From Nocardia takedensis NBRC 100417 (lineage in GTDB: Bacteria; Actinomycetota; Actinomycetes; Mycobacteriales; Mycobacteriaceae): a DNA stretch of 64,000 nt. Every line of letters begins with the position of its first letter. The stretch's first letter is position 1. The translations under genes and the position numbers were made by a program. The notes below the pieces were generated by a model. The model had not been told where the DNA came from. It searched no databases and saw nothing but the letters and a program-made list of their open reading frames with translations. Where the stretch lies: contig NZ_BAGG01000061.1 of NCBI RefSeq assembly GCF_000308695.1, positions 247,558-311,557 of the forward strand. Direction: 5' to 3'. This document shows, in pieces, positions 9,307 to 17,144 of this stretch.

Positions 9307-10020
9307 ATGACCAACACCGAAGCCCTCCTGCCGACCACCACCACCCGCGCGAAGCGGACCGCCGCGGGCAGTCCCTCCAGCGAGACTGTACTGCGCCTGT
9401 GCGGCGCGGCGCTCTCGCTCGGCGGCGCGCTGTGCGTCGCAGGCGGCACCCTGCACCCGATCGTCGCCGGCAAAGGCCATTCCGTCGAAGCCCTCACCAG
9501 TGGCGGCACGCCGATCGCGCAGACCCTGCTCGGACTCGGCACCGTCGCGCTGGTCCTGGGCCTGCCCGGCATGTACGCGTGGATGCGCACCCGCCTCGGC
9601 CCGATCGGCTTCCTAGGGGTCGTGTGCTATCTGATCGGCAACATCGTCACCGCCACCGGCCACCTGATCGTCGAACTCTTCGTCGCCTACCCGTTCGCGA
9701 GCGATCCCGACACCGCCCACCTCATCGCCGATAACGACAACATGATCGACACCACGGCCTTCGCGCTGTTCAACACCCTCGGCGGTCTGGTGATGCTGGC
9801 CGGTATGGGCCTGCTGGGCGCGAGCATGCTGCGCAACGCCACCGTCCCGCGCTGGATCGCCTTGCTGACCCTGTTCGGCATGGTCGGCTTCTTCCTGCCC
9901 ATCCCCGCGACCGCGGGCATCTCCGGCTTCGTCTACGAGGCCCCGCGCGGCATCGCCGTGGCTGCGATCGGGGTCCTGATGCTGCGCAGGCCGGGCGGGC
10001 TGCTCCGGTGGCGCTCCTGA
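9307..10020 (+). CDS. Six-helix integral membrane protein, unknown function
   Basis: A 237-residue protein with a polar N-terminal 25 residues and about six hydrophobic helices. The clearest are LCGAALSLGGALCVAGGTL, TLLGLGTVALVLGLPGMYA, GPIGFLGVVCYLIGNIV, TLGGLVMLAGMGLLGASML and WIALLTLFGMVGFFLPI. No catalytic motif or transporter signature is evident. ATG at 9307 is the first good start. Its promoter region is shared with the divergent SARP-ATPase gene, and only 27 bp separate the two start codons. I do not recognise a specific family beyond a DUF4386-like look. Confidence 0.7.
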   Translation: MTNTEALLPTTTTRAKRTAAGSPSSETVLRLCGAALSLGGALCVAGGTLHPIVAGKGHSVEALTSGGTPIAQTLLGLGTVALVLGLPGMYAWMRTRLGPIGFLGVVCYLIGNIVTATGHLIVELFVAYPFASDPDTAHLIADNDNMIDTTAFALFNTLGGLVMLAGMGLLGASMLRNATVPRWIALLTLFGMVGFFLPIPATAGISGFVYEAPRGIAVAAIGVLMLRRPGGLLRWRS

Positions 10021-10218
10021 TCAGTGACCTCGGACGAGTGCCCGGTACAGCGCGAAGGACGGTTTCGGTCGGTAGGCGTCGGTGACCAAACCGAGCGTGC
10101 CGACCGGCTGATCCGACGCGCTGTCGGCGTCCCTGAGCCCGAACAACTCGTACCGGGTGACGTTCAGGGCGTCCGCTGCCGAGAGGATCGCCCGCCACAT
10201 GTCGGATGATGCCGAAAT
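10021..10218 (-). pseudogene. C-terminal remnant of a glycoside hydrolase
   Basis: An open stretch of about 65 codons reads ALNVTRYELFGLRDADS, then VGTLGLVTDAYRPKPSFALY, and ends soon after RALVRG. This is the closing strand and helix typical of (beta/alpha)8-barrel glycoside hydrolases of the GH5/GH39 type, where a final 'RYxLFxLRDAD' block is followed by 'GLxxxxYxPKPAFxAYR'. The rest of the barrel, including both catalytic acids, is absent, and the frame is closed upstream by TGA at 10219-10221. It lies directly after the stop of the membrane-protein gene, on the opposite strand. Confidence 0.65.
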
Positions 10219-10539
10219 TCACACGGCTATACCGTCTTTCGCAGCGTGCTCCGGCCACTCGATAGCGCCGGACCGGAGTCGCGCGATCAGCCCCGCAGCC
10301 AGGTCGCCTCGGCGGCGACGATTCCGCGCCACTACGCGACTTCGAGCATGTGCGCTTCCGCGACCGGTCTGCCGCACGTTGTCGCCTCCGCCGTCAGGGC
10401 GGGCGCATCCATCCCTCGACACCCGGACGCACGGCGCGGCCACCTATGCGGCTGTCGGTCGAATCACCTACTGCGAGAGTCGTATTGGCCTGGATACCCT
10501 TCGAGCGTCCCATCACGTCGCTGACTTCCAGGGGTAGAT
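10219..10539. other. Non-coding stretch, nothing recognised
   Basis: About 320 bp between the hydrolase remnant and the secreted-protein gene. Short frames exist on both strands but none shows a protein-like pattern. The last 60 bp must hold the promoter of the downstream gene. No tRNA-like or strong hairpin structure was seen. Confidence 0.5.
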
Positions 10540-10866
10540 ATGAAGCGCATGAACAGCAAGATGATGGCTTTCGGGGGTTTCACGGCGGCCGTCCTGGCCG
10601 TGAGCACCGTGGGGGCGGGCTCCGCCGCCGCCGCGCCGACCGGATGTTCGACGGGCGGCGGCGGCACCTACGCCACGGCGCGCTGCACGGGCGGAACCGG
10701 CTCCTACCAGGCATACGCGACCTGCATGAACCCGACGATTCCCGGTGCGACCTTCTACCAGTTCGTCGAAGGGCCGTGGAAGGGGGCGGGCAGCGGCGAG
10801 ACCAGCACGGTGTGGTGCCCGTTCCTCTACGTGGTGCAGAGTCGAGGCGTCGGTATCCGGAACTGA
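10540..10866 (+). CDS. Small secreted cysteine-containing protein
   Basis: A 108-residue precursor. It has a classic signal peptide: a basic start MKRMNSKMM, a hydrophobic core GGFTAAVLAVSTVGAG and an SAAAA-P cleavage region at about residues 29-33. The mature part of about 75 residues is rich in Gly, Thr and Ser and has four cysteines (C36, C47, C61 and one in VWCPF), which could form two disulfides. There is no catalytic motif. AGGGG precedes the ATG. Small secreted proteins of this kind are common in mycolata and mostly uncharacterised. Confidence 0.75.
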   Translation: MKRMNSKMMAFGGFTAAVLAVSTVGAGSAAAAPTGCSTGGGGTYATARCTGGTGSYQAYATCMNPTIPGATFYQFVEGPWKGAGSGETSTVWCPFLYVVQSRGVGIRN

Positions 10867-10877
10867 GTCGGTGGGCA

Positions 10878-10968
10878 GCGGGACCATCGCGATCGGGAAC
10901 AGCGTCGGGGGCGTCGGCATGCGGAGCCGAGCCGATGGGACGCGGGACCGCCGCGATCGGGAACAGCG
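10878..10968 (+). repeat. Two-copy direct repeat after the secreted-protein gene
   Basis: A 27-bp sequence starting GCGGGACC and ending GGGAACAGCG occurs at 10878-10904 and again at 10942-10968, with two mismatches and a period of 64 bp. Flanking GTCGGTGGG-like words extend the similarity. It lies directly downstream of the secreted-protein gene and does not encode a convincing protein. Confidence 0.6.
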
Positions 10969-11059
10969 CCGCGGCATCCCGAGCAGGGTCGGTGGGACTC
11001 CCACTGAACCGGGAGCCTTCGCGGCGAGTGATCAGCCGCGTTGCGGGTAACGCTGCATC

Positions 11060-11230
11060 ATGACCGCCCACACCCACCGCAAGTCAGGAACCGCCGCCCC
11101 GGCAGTGCCGCGCATTCCGAGCGGGATCGCGGCGATGACCGCGCGGATCACCGCCTGGGTGGGGCCCGCGGCCATCGCCGGCATGGGATTGACCATGGCG
11201 GTGGTGGTTCCCCTCGGCATCCTGGGGTGA
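11060..11230 (+). CDS. Possible small single-helix membrane protein
   Basis: A 56-codon frame from ATG at 11060. A polar, basic N-terminal half (MTAHTHRKSGTAAPAVPRIP) is followed by a hydrophobic C-terminal helix (ITAWVGPAAIAGMGLTMAVV) and a short end. Composition is protein-like and the helix is long enough to span a membrane. There is no clear ribosome site and no family is recognised, so this could be a chance frame. Confidence 0.35.
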   Translation: MTAHTHRKSGTAAPAVPRIPSGIAAMTARITAWVGPAAIAGMGLTMAVVVPLGILG

Positions 11231-11264
11231 GCCCGCACCGGTCCGGCCGGCCCGGTGCGGAACT

Positions 11265-11870
11265 CTAGACCGACACCGCCCGCGCGGCGGCGAGAGCCGA
11301 AGCCCACCACTGCACTTGGTCGAGCAACGCCTCGGCCGCTTCGGCGGGTTCGCGCGGTTCGAGGAGTTCGCCCTCGGCGTCGAAGAGCAGGTAGTAACGC
11401 GGGAAACTGACGTAGTCGCGCACGGTGTGGGCGTTGAGTTCGGTGAAGATCTGACGCAGGTGCTCGATGGCGAGCAGACCACCGCTGGCCCCGCTGTAGC
11501 CGACGAATCCGACGGCTTTGTTCTCCCACTGCGTGAAATGCCAGTCGATGGCCGATTTCAGCGCGGCCGGATAGCTGCGGTTGTAGTCCGGCGTGACGAT
11601 CACGAACGCGTCCGCCGCGTCGAGGCGCGCGGTCAGGTCGAGCATCCCCTCCGGTCGTGGTGGATTCGGTTCCAGTCTGGGTGAGACCGCGGGCAGGGCC
11701 AACGGGAGTTCGGCGTCGGCCAGATCGATCACATCGATCTCGAACCCACCGTGCCGCACCGCCTGCTCGACGAACCACTGGGCCACCACCGGCCCGAAAC
11801 GGCCTTCGCGCACACTGCCGATGATCACCGCGAGCCTCAGCGGGCTCCCGGATACTGTCTTCTCACTCAC
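11265..11870 (-). CDS. NADPH-dependent FMN reductase
   Basis: A 201-residue flavodoxin-fold protein. The FMN phosphate loop IIGSVREGRFG comes near residue 16. The substrate/FMN segment VTPDYNRSYPAALKSAIDWH near residue 100 is the hallmark of the NADPH_FMN_red family, and VGYSGASGG near 130 contacts the isoalloxazine. GTG at 11870 is preceded by GGGAG at 7 bp, and the preceding open sequence has no domain character. It stands alone, next to a remnant region. Likely supplies reduced flavin or reduces quinones, azo or nitro compounds. Confidence 0.85.
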   Translation of the reverse strand: MSEKTVSGSPLRLAVIIGSVREGRFGPVVAQWFVEQAVRHGGFEIDVIDLADAELPLALPAVSPRLEPNPPRPEGMLDLTARLDAADAFVIVTPDYNRSYPAALKSAIDWHFTQWENKAVGFVGYSGASGGLLAIEHLRQIFTELNAHTVRDYVSFPRYYLLFDAEGELLEPREPAEAAEALLDQVQWWASALAAARAVSV

Positions 11871-12111
11871 GTTGTCGCTCCCGCATGCTCGATCGGCTGT
11901 CGAGATCAACTCTCTCGCCGTGCGGACGAGCGGGGGAGTCCGTGGGGAGGGTGGTAGCGACAGGGGCACCCTCCGCGCCCGCAGGAAGTGCCGAAGTCGA
12001 GCCGTCACCAGGGGAGCGGCCCGGCATCGTCGAAGAATCCGCCGGTCGGTCCGTCGTAGACCGGGACGGCGAGTCCGCCGGGAGGGAAGTTATCCGGACG
12101 GCCCCGGCCCG

Positions 12112-12312
12112 CGGGTCCGCGACCACACCCAGTTGACCCAGCTGATCACCCTCGGCCGAGCTTGCGCGATCATGCCCGAGTCGCTGCGGGCCCGGTTGCG
12201 CGATCACGCCATTGTGCCGGTGTTACACGGACCGGCCGTCACGACAGTCATCGCCCGGCTGCCGCACAGCAGATCGAAAGCCGTCGCCGATCTCGTCCGC
12301 ACGGCGACACGC
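12112..12312 (+). pseudogene. C-terminal remnant of a LysR-type regulator
   Basis: An open stretch reads LTQLITLGRACAIMPESLR, then VTTVIARLPHSRSKAVADL and VRTATRL. This is the closing part of a LysR substrate-binding domain: the G-x-x-x-A-x-(L/M)-P-E-S helix and the final 'SR-AVA-LVR-A' helix. No DNA-binding domain or start is present. The similarity stops where a GNAT fragment begins in another frame. Confidence 0.6.
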
Positions 12313-12662
12313 CTCCCGGGTTCCTCGTATTCGAGAAGTCCGCGGACGGAGTCCTGGTCGGTGGCGCGACCGTGCAGCCCGGTGGGGACGTGTCCTCGCG
12401 AACTCTCGGCTGGTGGATCGGATCGGAGGACCGACGCGCCGGCTACGCGAGCGAAGCGGTGGCCGCGCTGGTCGAGGCGATCCACGCCGCCGGTTTCACC
12501 ACCGTCGAGATCGGCACCAACGAAACGAATCTCGCGGTGCGGCGAATCTGCGACCGGATCGGGGCGACGGAAAAGGATCGGCGCGCGCAGCCGTTGCCGG
12601 ACGGCTCGGTCGTCCCCGGAATCTGGCACGAGCACCGGCAGGTGAGCGCCGAGAAGCCTTGA
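12312..12662 (+). pseudogene. N-terminally truncated GNAT acetyltransferase
   Basis: About 116 codons encode the core and C-terminus of a RimJ/RimL-type N-acetyltransferase. Strand GFLVFEKSADGVLVGGATV, the acetyl-CoA loop region WIGSEDRRAGYASEAVAALV, and the C-terminal VEIGTNETNLAVRRICDRIG helix are all recognisable. The first 50-60 residues of the fold are missing, and the upstream sequence switches to a LysR remnant in another frame. A pair of gene ends has been joined here by deletion. A shortened but translated product is not excluded. Confidence 0.65.
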
Positions 12663-12740
12663 TCCGGTCGATCCGGGGCCGTGGGAGAGTGGTGGTGACA
12701 GGGATACCTTCGGCACGACCACGCCCGTTAGATTCGAAAG

Positions 12741-13598
12741 GTGAGTGACAACGAACTCGGGTTGTTCCTGCGTACTCGACGAGAGGCGGTCACACCGGCC
12801 CGCGTCGGTCTGCCGTCCGGGCCACGGCGTCGCACGCCCGGTCTGCGTCGTGCCGAACTCGCTACTCTTGCCGGCGTCAGCGTCGAGTACATAATTCGAC
12901 TCGAGCAAGGTCGTGATCGTCACCCGTCGCCGTCGGTGCTCTCGGCTATCGCCGATGCGCTTCTGCTGGCGCCGAGTGAGCGTATTCACCTGTTCCGCTT
13001 GACCAAAGCCGGTGATCCTGGGTTCAGTTGCCTCGGCCATGCTCGTCCGGCCCGCAGTGTTCGCCCGTCGGTCCGGGCGGTACTGGATCATCTGGAGCCC
13101 GCTGCCGCGGTAGTGGTGAATCGTCTGAGCGATATTCTCGCTCACACCGAGGGCTATCGTCGGTTGATGGCGTCGACAGGTCTTCTCGATGATCCGTCCA
13201 CCGCCAATCTCGCGTTGTTCGTTTTCGGTGACGCACGGGCCCGGGAGTTCTATCCGGATTGGAGCCATGTCGCCGATCAACAGGTGGCTGCCCTGAAGCA
13301 AGGACCTTTCCGCAACGATCCGGCGACCGCGGCTCTGGCAGATGAACTCGAGATCGTCGCCGGCGCGGAGTTCACCCGCCGCGTCGCCACGGTGCCCAGC
13401 CTGCCCGCCGCGAACGGTGTCACGCGTGTCGAGCATGCCGAGGCCGGTCGGTTGCGGCTGTCGTATGAAACTCTCGATCTTCCCGCGGATGACGATCAAC
13501 AGTTGGTCGTCCATCTCCCGGCGGATGAGGTGACCGCTACTGCTCTGGCCGAGTTCGCAGGCCACGCCCGTGTTGGGCTGCATGTGGTTTCGGGTTGA
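12741..13598 (+). CDS. XRE-family regulator with MmyB-like ligand-binding domain
   Basis: A 285-residue regulator. The N-terminal helix-turn-helix (RTPGLRRAELATLAGVSVEY and YIIRLEQGRDRHPSPSVLSA, residues 30-80) is followed by a PAS-like MmyB domain with VVVNRLSDILAHTEGYRRLM near residue 125 and FYPDWSHVADQQVAALK near 170. It ends with the family-typical LVVHLPADE-type segment. GTG at 12741 follows AAAGG. Codon use is slightly less GC-biased than in neighbouring genes. MmyB-type regulators often control an adjacent oxidoreductase in response to a small ligand; here only remnants and the upstream FMN reductase are near. Confidence 0.88.
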   Translation: MSDNELGLFLRTRREAVTPARVGLPSGPRRRTPGLRRAELATLAGVSVEYIIRLEQGRDRHPSPSVLSAIADALLLAPSERIHLFRLTKAGDPGFSCLGHARPARSVRPSVRAVLDHLEPAAAVVVNRLSDILAHTEGYRRLMASTGLLDDPSTANLALFVFGDARAREFYPDWSHVADQQVAALKQGPFRNDPATAALADELEIVAGAEFTRRVATVPSLPAANGVTRVEHAEAGRLRLSYETLDLPADDDQQLVVHLPADEVTATALAEFAGHARVGLHVVSG

Positions 13599-13698
13599 GC
13601 AGCGTAGCCACAGCGAAAGAAGAGCATGAGGCGCAATCGAATTCGCGAAGATCCGAGCTCCTCGGATCGGGAGACCCGGAGTTCGGCCGCGCGGCACA

Positions 13699-13806
13699 AT
13701 GCTTCCCGACCCCGTCGCGCTGTCGGACCTGACCGCACTGCTACGCGACGAAGACACCGCCGTACAACACGAAGCCGCGGATTCTCTGAGCCGGCACGAG
13801 CCTTGA
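13699..13806 (+). pseudogene. Probable HEAT-repeat protein fragment
   Basis: A 35-codon frame starting MLPDPVALSDLTALLRDEDT continues AVQHEAADSLSRHEP and stops. The pattern L-x-x-L-L-R-D-E-D-x-A-V-x-x-x-A-A-x-x-L is that of a HEAT or PBS-lyase repeat helix pair. Only one repeat remains, between a regulator and a non-coding stretch. It may be a remnant or chance. Confidence 0.3.
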
Positions 13807-13867
13807 TCGGCGACGGTGTCGACAACACCTACGACCGCGGCAGGCCGTTGAGGTGACCGTTGGATTC

Positions 13868-14152
13868 TCAGGGCTGTTGAAATTGCCGGATATTCGAAAG
13901 CATCTGCTCGATCAGTTGGTCGCCAACGCTGGGAAACCACGCCTTTGCGATGCCTCGCTCGCCGAGAACAATCCTGGAAGCATCGCCGCCCAAAGATTCG
14001 ATTTTGTTGGCCAGTTGTGCCATTGCGCGGTACTGCAAGGGCAATGTCTCCTGATGTACTTTGCCTTGCTTGGTGAGGTACAGCAAGTCGTCGACCCTCT
14101 TTTTCAGGTCCTTCTCGACCTGCTTGAGCTCTTTACTCTTGAACATCGCCAC
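13868..14152 (-). CDS. Small helical protein of unknown function
   Basis: A 94-residue, lysine- and glutamine-rich, mostly helical protein. The first 40 residues (FKSKELKQVEKDLKKRVDDL) have a heptad-like spacing of hydrophobic residues and may form a coiled coil. It ends GDQLIEQMLSNIRQFQQP. No family is recognised. GTG at 14152 is supported by GGAAGG at 7 bp; ATG at 14146 is an alternative. Base composition is clearly lower in GC than its neighbours and codon use is less biased, which suggests recent acquisition. It is isolated between non-coding stretches and next to a possible transposase remnant. Confidence 0.65.
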   Translation of the reverse strand: MAMFKSKELKQVEKDLKKRVDDLLYLTKQGKVHQETLPLQYRAMAQLANKIESLGGDASRIVLGERGIAKAWFPSVGDQLIEQMLSNIRQFQQP

Positions 14153-14683
14153 CTGCGATACCTTCCACGCGCACTTGCCTCGGCCCGCCGACTGTCAGCC
14201 TCAATTTCTTGACAGAATCTACCTGATGGCCGTCACCGAGCGCTGTCATTCATGCAGTGGACAGATCCATGCAATGGCCACTTGGAGCCTCCATCGGGTG
14301 CGGCGAGAATCATTGGTGTGCAGTCTATTTCGGCGCGTCAGCGCTGTGGTTCATGGATGATGAGTAGTGGGCGGTTATCGAACCGCGATTGCCAGTGAAG
14401 CCGATAAAACGTCAGGCCCAGCTCGGCGCGACCAGAGAGGGGTCAGGAATAGTGGGGAGAAAAGTCAATGGGGCTGCTGCACGAGTAGGTGACGTCATAG
14501 TCTGCCCCTAACCCGTTAGGTTGGAGTCTTGGTGGCCAACCGACCGCGGCTCTCCTCGTGCCATCCTGATGGGCAGTCCTCAGGCGGGGGCGGGGAGGCT
14601 CGAGGTGCGCCACTTCACCCGCCATGGCTTCAGGATACGAGACGACGGCGGGCGGTCCGGTGGTGAATTCGCCGCGTGATCGG
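14153..14683. other. Low-GC non-coding stretch with little recognisable content
   Basis: About 530 bp of lower-GC sequence between the orphan helical gene and the carotenoid oxygenase gene. Apart from a possible transposase N-terminus at 14353-14400 (listed separately), no coding pattern, tRNA or strong hairpin was seen on either strand. Confidence 0.5.
14353..14400 (+). pseudogene. Possible IS5-type transposase N-terminal remnant
   Basis: From ATG at 14353 the frame reads MDDE, an in-frame TAG, then WAVIEPRLPVK. The pattern 'D-E-x-W-A-V-I-E-P-x-L-P' is the usual N-terminus of IS5-family transposases. The in-frame stop and loss of similarity after about 16 codons make it a dead fragment at best. 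The match is short, so chance is possible. Confidence 0.3.
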
Positions 14684-16210
14684 TTACGCGCCGATTCGGG
14701 GGCGGCTCGGCGTAATTCGGCATCGCGTCGGGGTGATCGACGAGGATTGGCCGTCAGCGCGGCCGTTCCGGTTCGGTGGGGTGGCGATTCGGTGTCGGAA
14801 GGTGCCGTGGAATCCCCAGGGGATGTGGTGTTCGAGCCAGGCGGTGGCGAGGGGGCCGCGCTCGAGGTCGGTGGCGTCGAGGACGACGAGTTGGGACAGG
14901 TCTTCGTCCAGGTGGTGGTTCAGGGCCAGTAGCCAGCCGTCGTCTTCGGCGGCGTCGGGGTGGCGGGGGATGAACAGGGGTTCGCCGACGGAGCTGGGGC
15001 CGAGGTCGCAGGCGGTCGTCTTGCCCGTGCGGGTGTCGACTTTGACCAGGGAGTTGAACAGGCGGGCGGGTCCGCCTTTGCCGGCGAAGTAGGTGTAGCG
15101 GTGTTCGCGGGCGCCGCGGCGCCAGTCGAATTGCGGAAATTCTCCGGACCGGTCGGTGAGTTGGGTCTCGATGATCCGACCGTTTTTGGTGATCCGATAT
15201 CGCAGGAGTGTGGAGTCGGGGTATTCGGGGATTCCGCGGTCGGTGCGGTTGACCATGCCGGTCATGTGTCGCAGTTTCGCCCAGTCGGTTTCCAGGCGGG
15301 GGAGTTCGATCACGACGTCGTCGCCGTCGTCGTAGGCGTTGGTGAAGTGGACGTGCAGGAGGGCTTCGTGCTCGAGGACGCGCACGCGGCCGCCGTTCCT
15401 GGGGACGAGGACGAAGCGGGTTCCTTTGTGGCGCTTGAATTCCAGGGCGTCCACGAAGGAGGTCGTCGACAGGGCGATTTTGGTGATGTCGGGCAGGATC
15501 GGGTCCAGGACGAACACCATGTACTTCTCGGTGAGCGCGAAATCGTGATTCCACGGCAGGTCCAGCATCGGGACGGTGGCGAGTTTGGTCAGGCGGCCCC
15601 TGCGGTCGACGCGGAAGGTGCGCAAGCGCGGTGTCGGCAGCAGGTCGAGTCCGAAGTTGTACATGTCGCCGGTGGCGGGGTCCCATTTCGGGTGCGCGGA
15701 GAACGCGCCGAGATAGCCGAGTCGACCGCCGAAATCGGTGATGCCGATGGTGTCGAGACTTTCGGGGTCGATCCGATGGGGATTGCCGATCTCCCAGAGC
15801 GCGAGCAATTCGTCGCCGCAGTTGACGATATTGGTGTTGGCCACGTTCGCGGGCAACCGCCCGACGTTCGCCCAGAATCCTCCGGGGATCTGATCTCCGA
15901 CGCCGCGGAAGCGGATGGTGTTCGATCCGCGGCCGTGCTCGAAGTGCCGGGTCCGCACGTAGCGGTTGCGGAAGCGCACCGATCGGCCGTCGAGGATGAA
16001 CTGCGAGATCATGCCGTCGCCGTCGAAGATGTTGTGCAGCAAGGTCCGTCCGACCTGGTACTTGCCGGGGCCGATGCGGTAGAGGGTGCCGGTCAGCTCG
16101 GCCGGAAGCGTTCCGTCGATGCGCGTGACGCGGTAGTCGTGCTCCTCGAGCAAGGGCGCGGTGACCTGCTGATAGGGCGTCGCGCTCGGGCCGGGGCGGG
16201 TCGTGGTCAT
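14684..16210 (-). CDS. Carotenoid oxygenase (carotenoid cleavage dioxygenase family)
   Basis: A 508-residue seven-bladed propeller enzyme of the RPE65/CCD family. Four histidines expected to hold the non-haem iron can be placed at HPKWDPATGDMYNFG, WNHDFALTEKYMVF, HVHFTNAYDDGDD and IPWGFHGTF. Such enzymes split carotenoids or stilbene-like olefins with O2. ATG at 16210 has AAGGAG 8 bp upstream. Family members normally end just after the last histidine; here about 35 extra, low-complexity residues follow, probably from loss of the original stop. It is divergent from a TetR gene, and a carotenoid operon lies at the far end of the window. A link to that operon is only an inference. Confidence 0.88.
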   Translation of the reverse strand: MTTTRPGPSATPYQQVTAPLLEEHDYRVTRIDGTLPAELTGTLYRIGPGKYQVGRTLLHNIFDGDGMISQFILDGRSVRFRNRYVRTRHFEHGRGSNTIRFRGVGDQIPGGFWANVGRLPANVANTNIVNCGDELLALWEIGNPHRIDPESLDTIGITDFGGRLGYLGAFSAHPKWDPATGDMYNFGLDLLPTPRLRTFRVDRRGRLTKLATVPMLDLPWNHDFALTEKYMVFVLDPILPDITKIALSTTSFVDALEFKRHKGTRFVLVPRNGGRVRVLEHEALLHVHFTNAYDDGDDVVIELPRLETDWAKLRHMTGMVNRTDRGIPEYPDSTLLRYRITKNGRIIETQLTDRSGEFPQFDWRRGAREHRYTYFAGKGGPARLFNSLVKVDTRTGKTTACDLGPSSVGEPLFIPRHPDAAEDDGWLLALNHHLDEDLSQLVVLDATDLERGPLATAWLEHHIPWGFHGTFRHRIATPPNRNGRADGQSSSITPTRCRITPSRPRIGA

Positions 16211-16234
16211 CGCGAGTCTCCTTGGATCGAAATC

Positions 16235-16268
16235 TGACAACGCCTGTTATCTGAACACGGGTGTTATC
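16235..16268. promoter_or_regulatory. Tandem operator-like repeat between carotenoid oxygenase and TetR
   Basis: Two adjacent 17-bp direct repeats, TGACAACGCCTGTTATC and TGAACACGGGTGTTATC (13 of 17 identical), lie between the two divergent genes. Each contains an AAC...GTT inverted element; the second has perfect AACAC/GTGTT arms. The site fits binding of two TetR dimers and control of both genes. Confidence 0.55.
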
Positions 16269-16298
16269 AGACGATAGGAGGCCGCTACACTGCTGTCA

Positions 16299-16922
16299 AT
16301 GAGCGAGGAGTCCCGTATCTACGGCGGCGTCAGCGCCGCGGAACGCAGCTCGAGTCGCCAGGATCGGCTGCTCGCGGCGGCGACCGCGCTGTGGGGGGAA
16401 TCGGGTATCGCGGCGGTCACCGTGCGGGGGGTGTGCAAGGCCGCCGGCCTCACACCGCGATATTTCTACGAACACTTCGCCAATCGCGAGGAGCTGCTGG
16501 TCGCCGTCGCGGACGAGGTGCGCGACCAGTTGCTGGCCGCGATGGTCGGTGCCGGACTGTCGAGCACGGGGCCCGCCGAAGCGCGGTTGCGCGCCGCCCT
16601 GGAAGCTTTCTTCGAGACCGTGGCGAATACGCCCTACGTGCATCGCATCATCGCGAGCGACCCCACCGACGTGGGCGCGCTCGCCCAGCGCCGCCGCGCC
16701 GTCGTCGACACCGTGGCCGACCTCGTCGTCGACCACGCGCCCGCGGCTCTGGGATTCGACCCCGACCCGGACTTCCTCAGGCGCGCCGGCATCTTCATCA
16801 CCGGCGGCGTCGATCAGATCATCGAAGGCTGGCTCGCCGGGACCATTACCGGGACCGCCGCCGAACTCGCCGCCGACTGCGCGCGGATGTCGATCAACGT
16901 GTTGCAGCCGCCCGACCGGTAG
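16299..16922 (+). CDS. TetR-family regulator
   Basis: A 207-residue TetR-type regulator. The DNA-binding region at residues 20-65 shows the canonical helix-turn-helix: AAATALWGESGIAAVTVRGV, CKAAGLTPRYFYEHFANREE and LLVAVADEV. A helical ligand-binding domain of normal length follows, ending MSINVLQPPDR. ATG at 16299. It is divergent from the carotenoid oxygenase gene, and the intergenic repeat at 16235-16268 is the likely operator for both. The ligand could be a carotenoid or apocarotenoid, but that is only inferred from the neighbour. Confidence 0.88.
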   Translation: MSEESRIYGGVSAAERSSSRQDRLLAAATALWGESGIAAVTVRGVCKAAGLTPRYFYEHFANREELLVAVADEVRDQLLAAMVGAGLSSTGPAEARLRAALEAFFETVANTPYVHRIIASDPTDVGALAQRRRAVVDTVADLVVDHAPAALGFDPDPDFLRRAGIFITGGVDQIIEGWLAGTITGTAAELAADCARMSINVLQPPDR

Positions 16923-17144
16923 TCGGCCGAACTGGTGGCGGAGAACGCGGCGGGCGAGATCGTCGGCGACCTCTGGATCGGGCCCGGTCCGCGCGAGGCG
17001 ACCGGCACCGAGCGGTCGGCCTGGCTGTATGACATCTACGTGTTCGAGCCCTTCCGGCGGCGCGGATACGGGTCGGCCGCCCTCGCCGCCGCCGAACGGC
17101 TGATCGGCGAGGACGGCGTGACCGGTCGGGTCGCGCTGCCGGGT
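16923..17144 (+). pseudogene. GNAT acetyltransferase fragment lacking both ends
   Basis: Immediately after the TetR stop, an open stretch reads LVAENAAGEIVGDLWIGPGP, then AWLYDIYVFEPFRRRGYGSA and ALAAAERLIGEDGVTG. This is the central beta sheet and acetyl-CoA loop (R-R-x-G-x-G) of a GNAT domain. The N-terminal strands and the C-terminal 'N-x-x-A-x-x-x-Y' helix are missing. The fragment ends where the convergent acyltransferase gene begins, so the C-terminal part was probably lost when that locus was inserted or rearranged. Confidence 0.65.

Noticed and set aside
10878..10968. Direct repeat as a CRISPR array
   Set aside because: Only two copies, no regular spacers and no cas genes in the window.
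13626..13856. 76-codon Arg-rich open frame after the MmyB-type regulator
   Set aside because: Very high Arg content and no family pattern; a chance frame in a remnant stretch.
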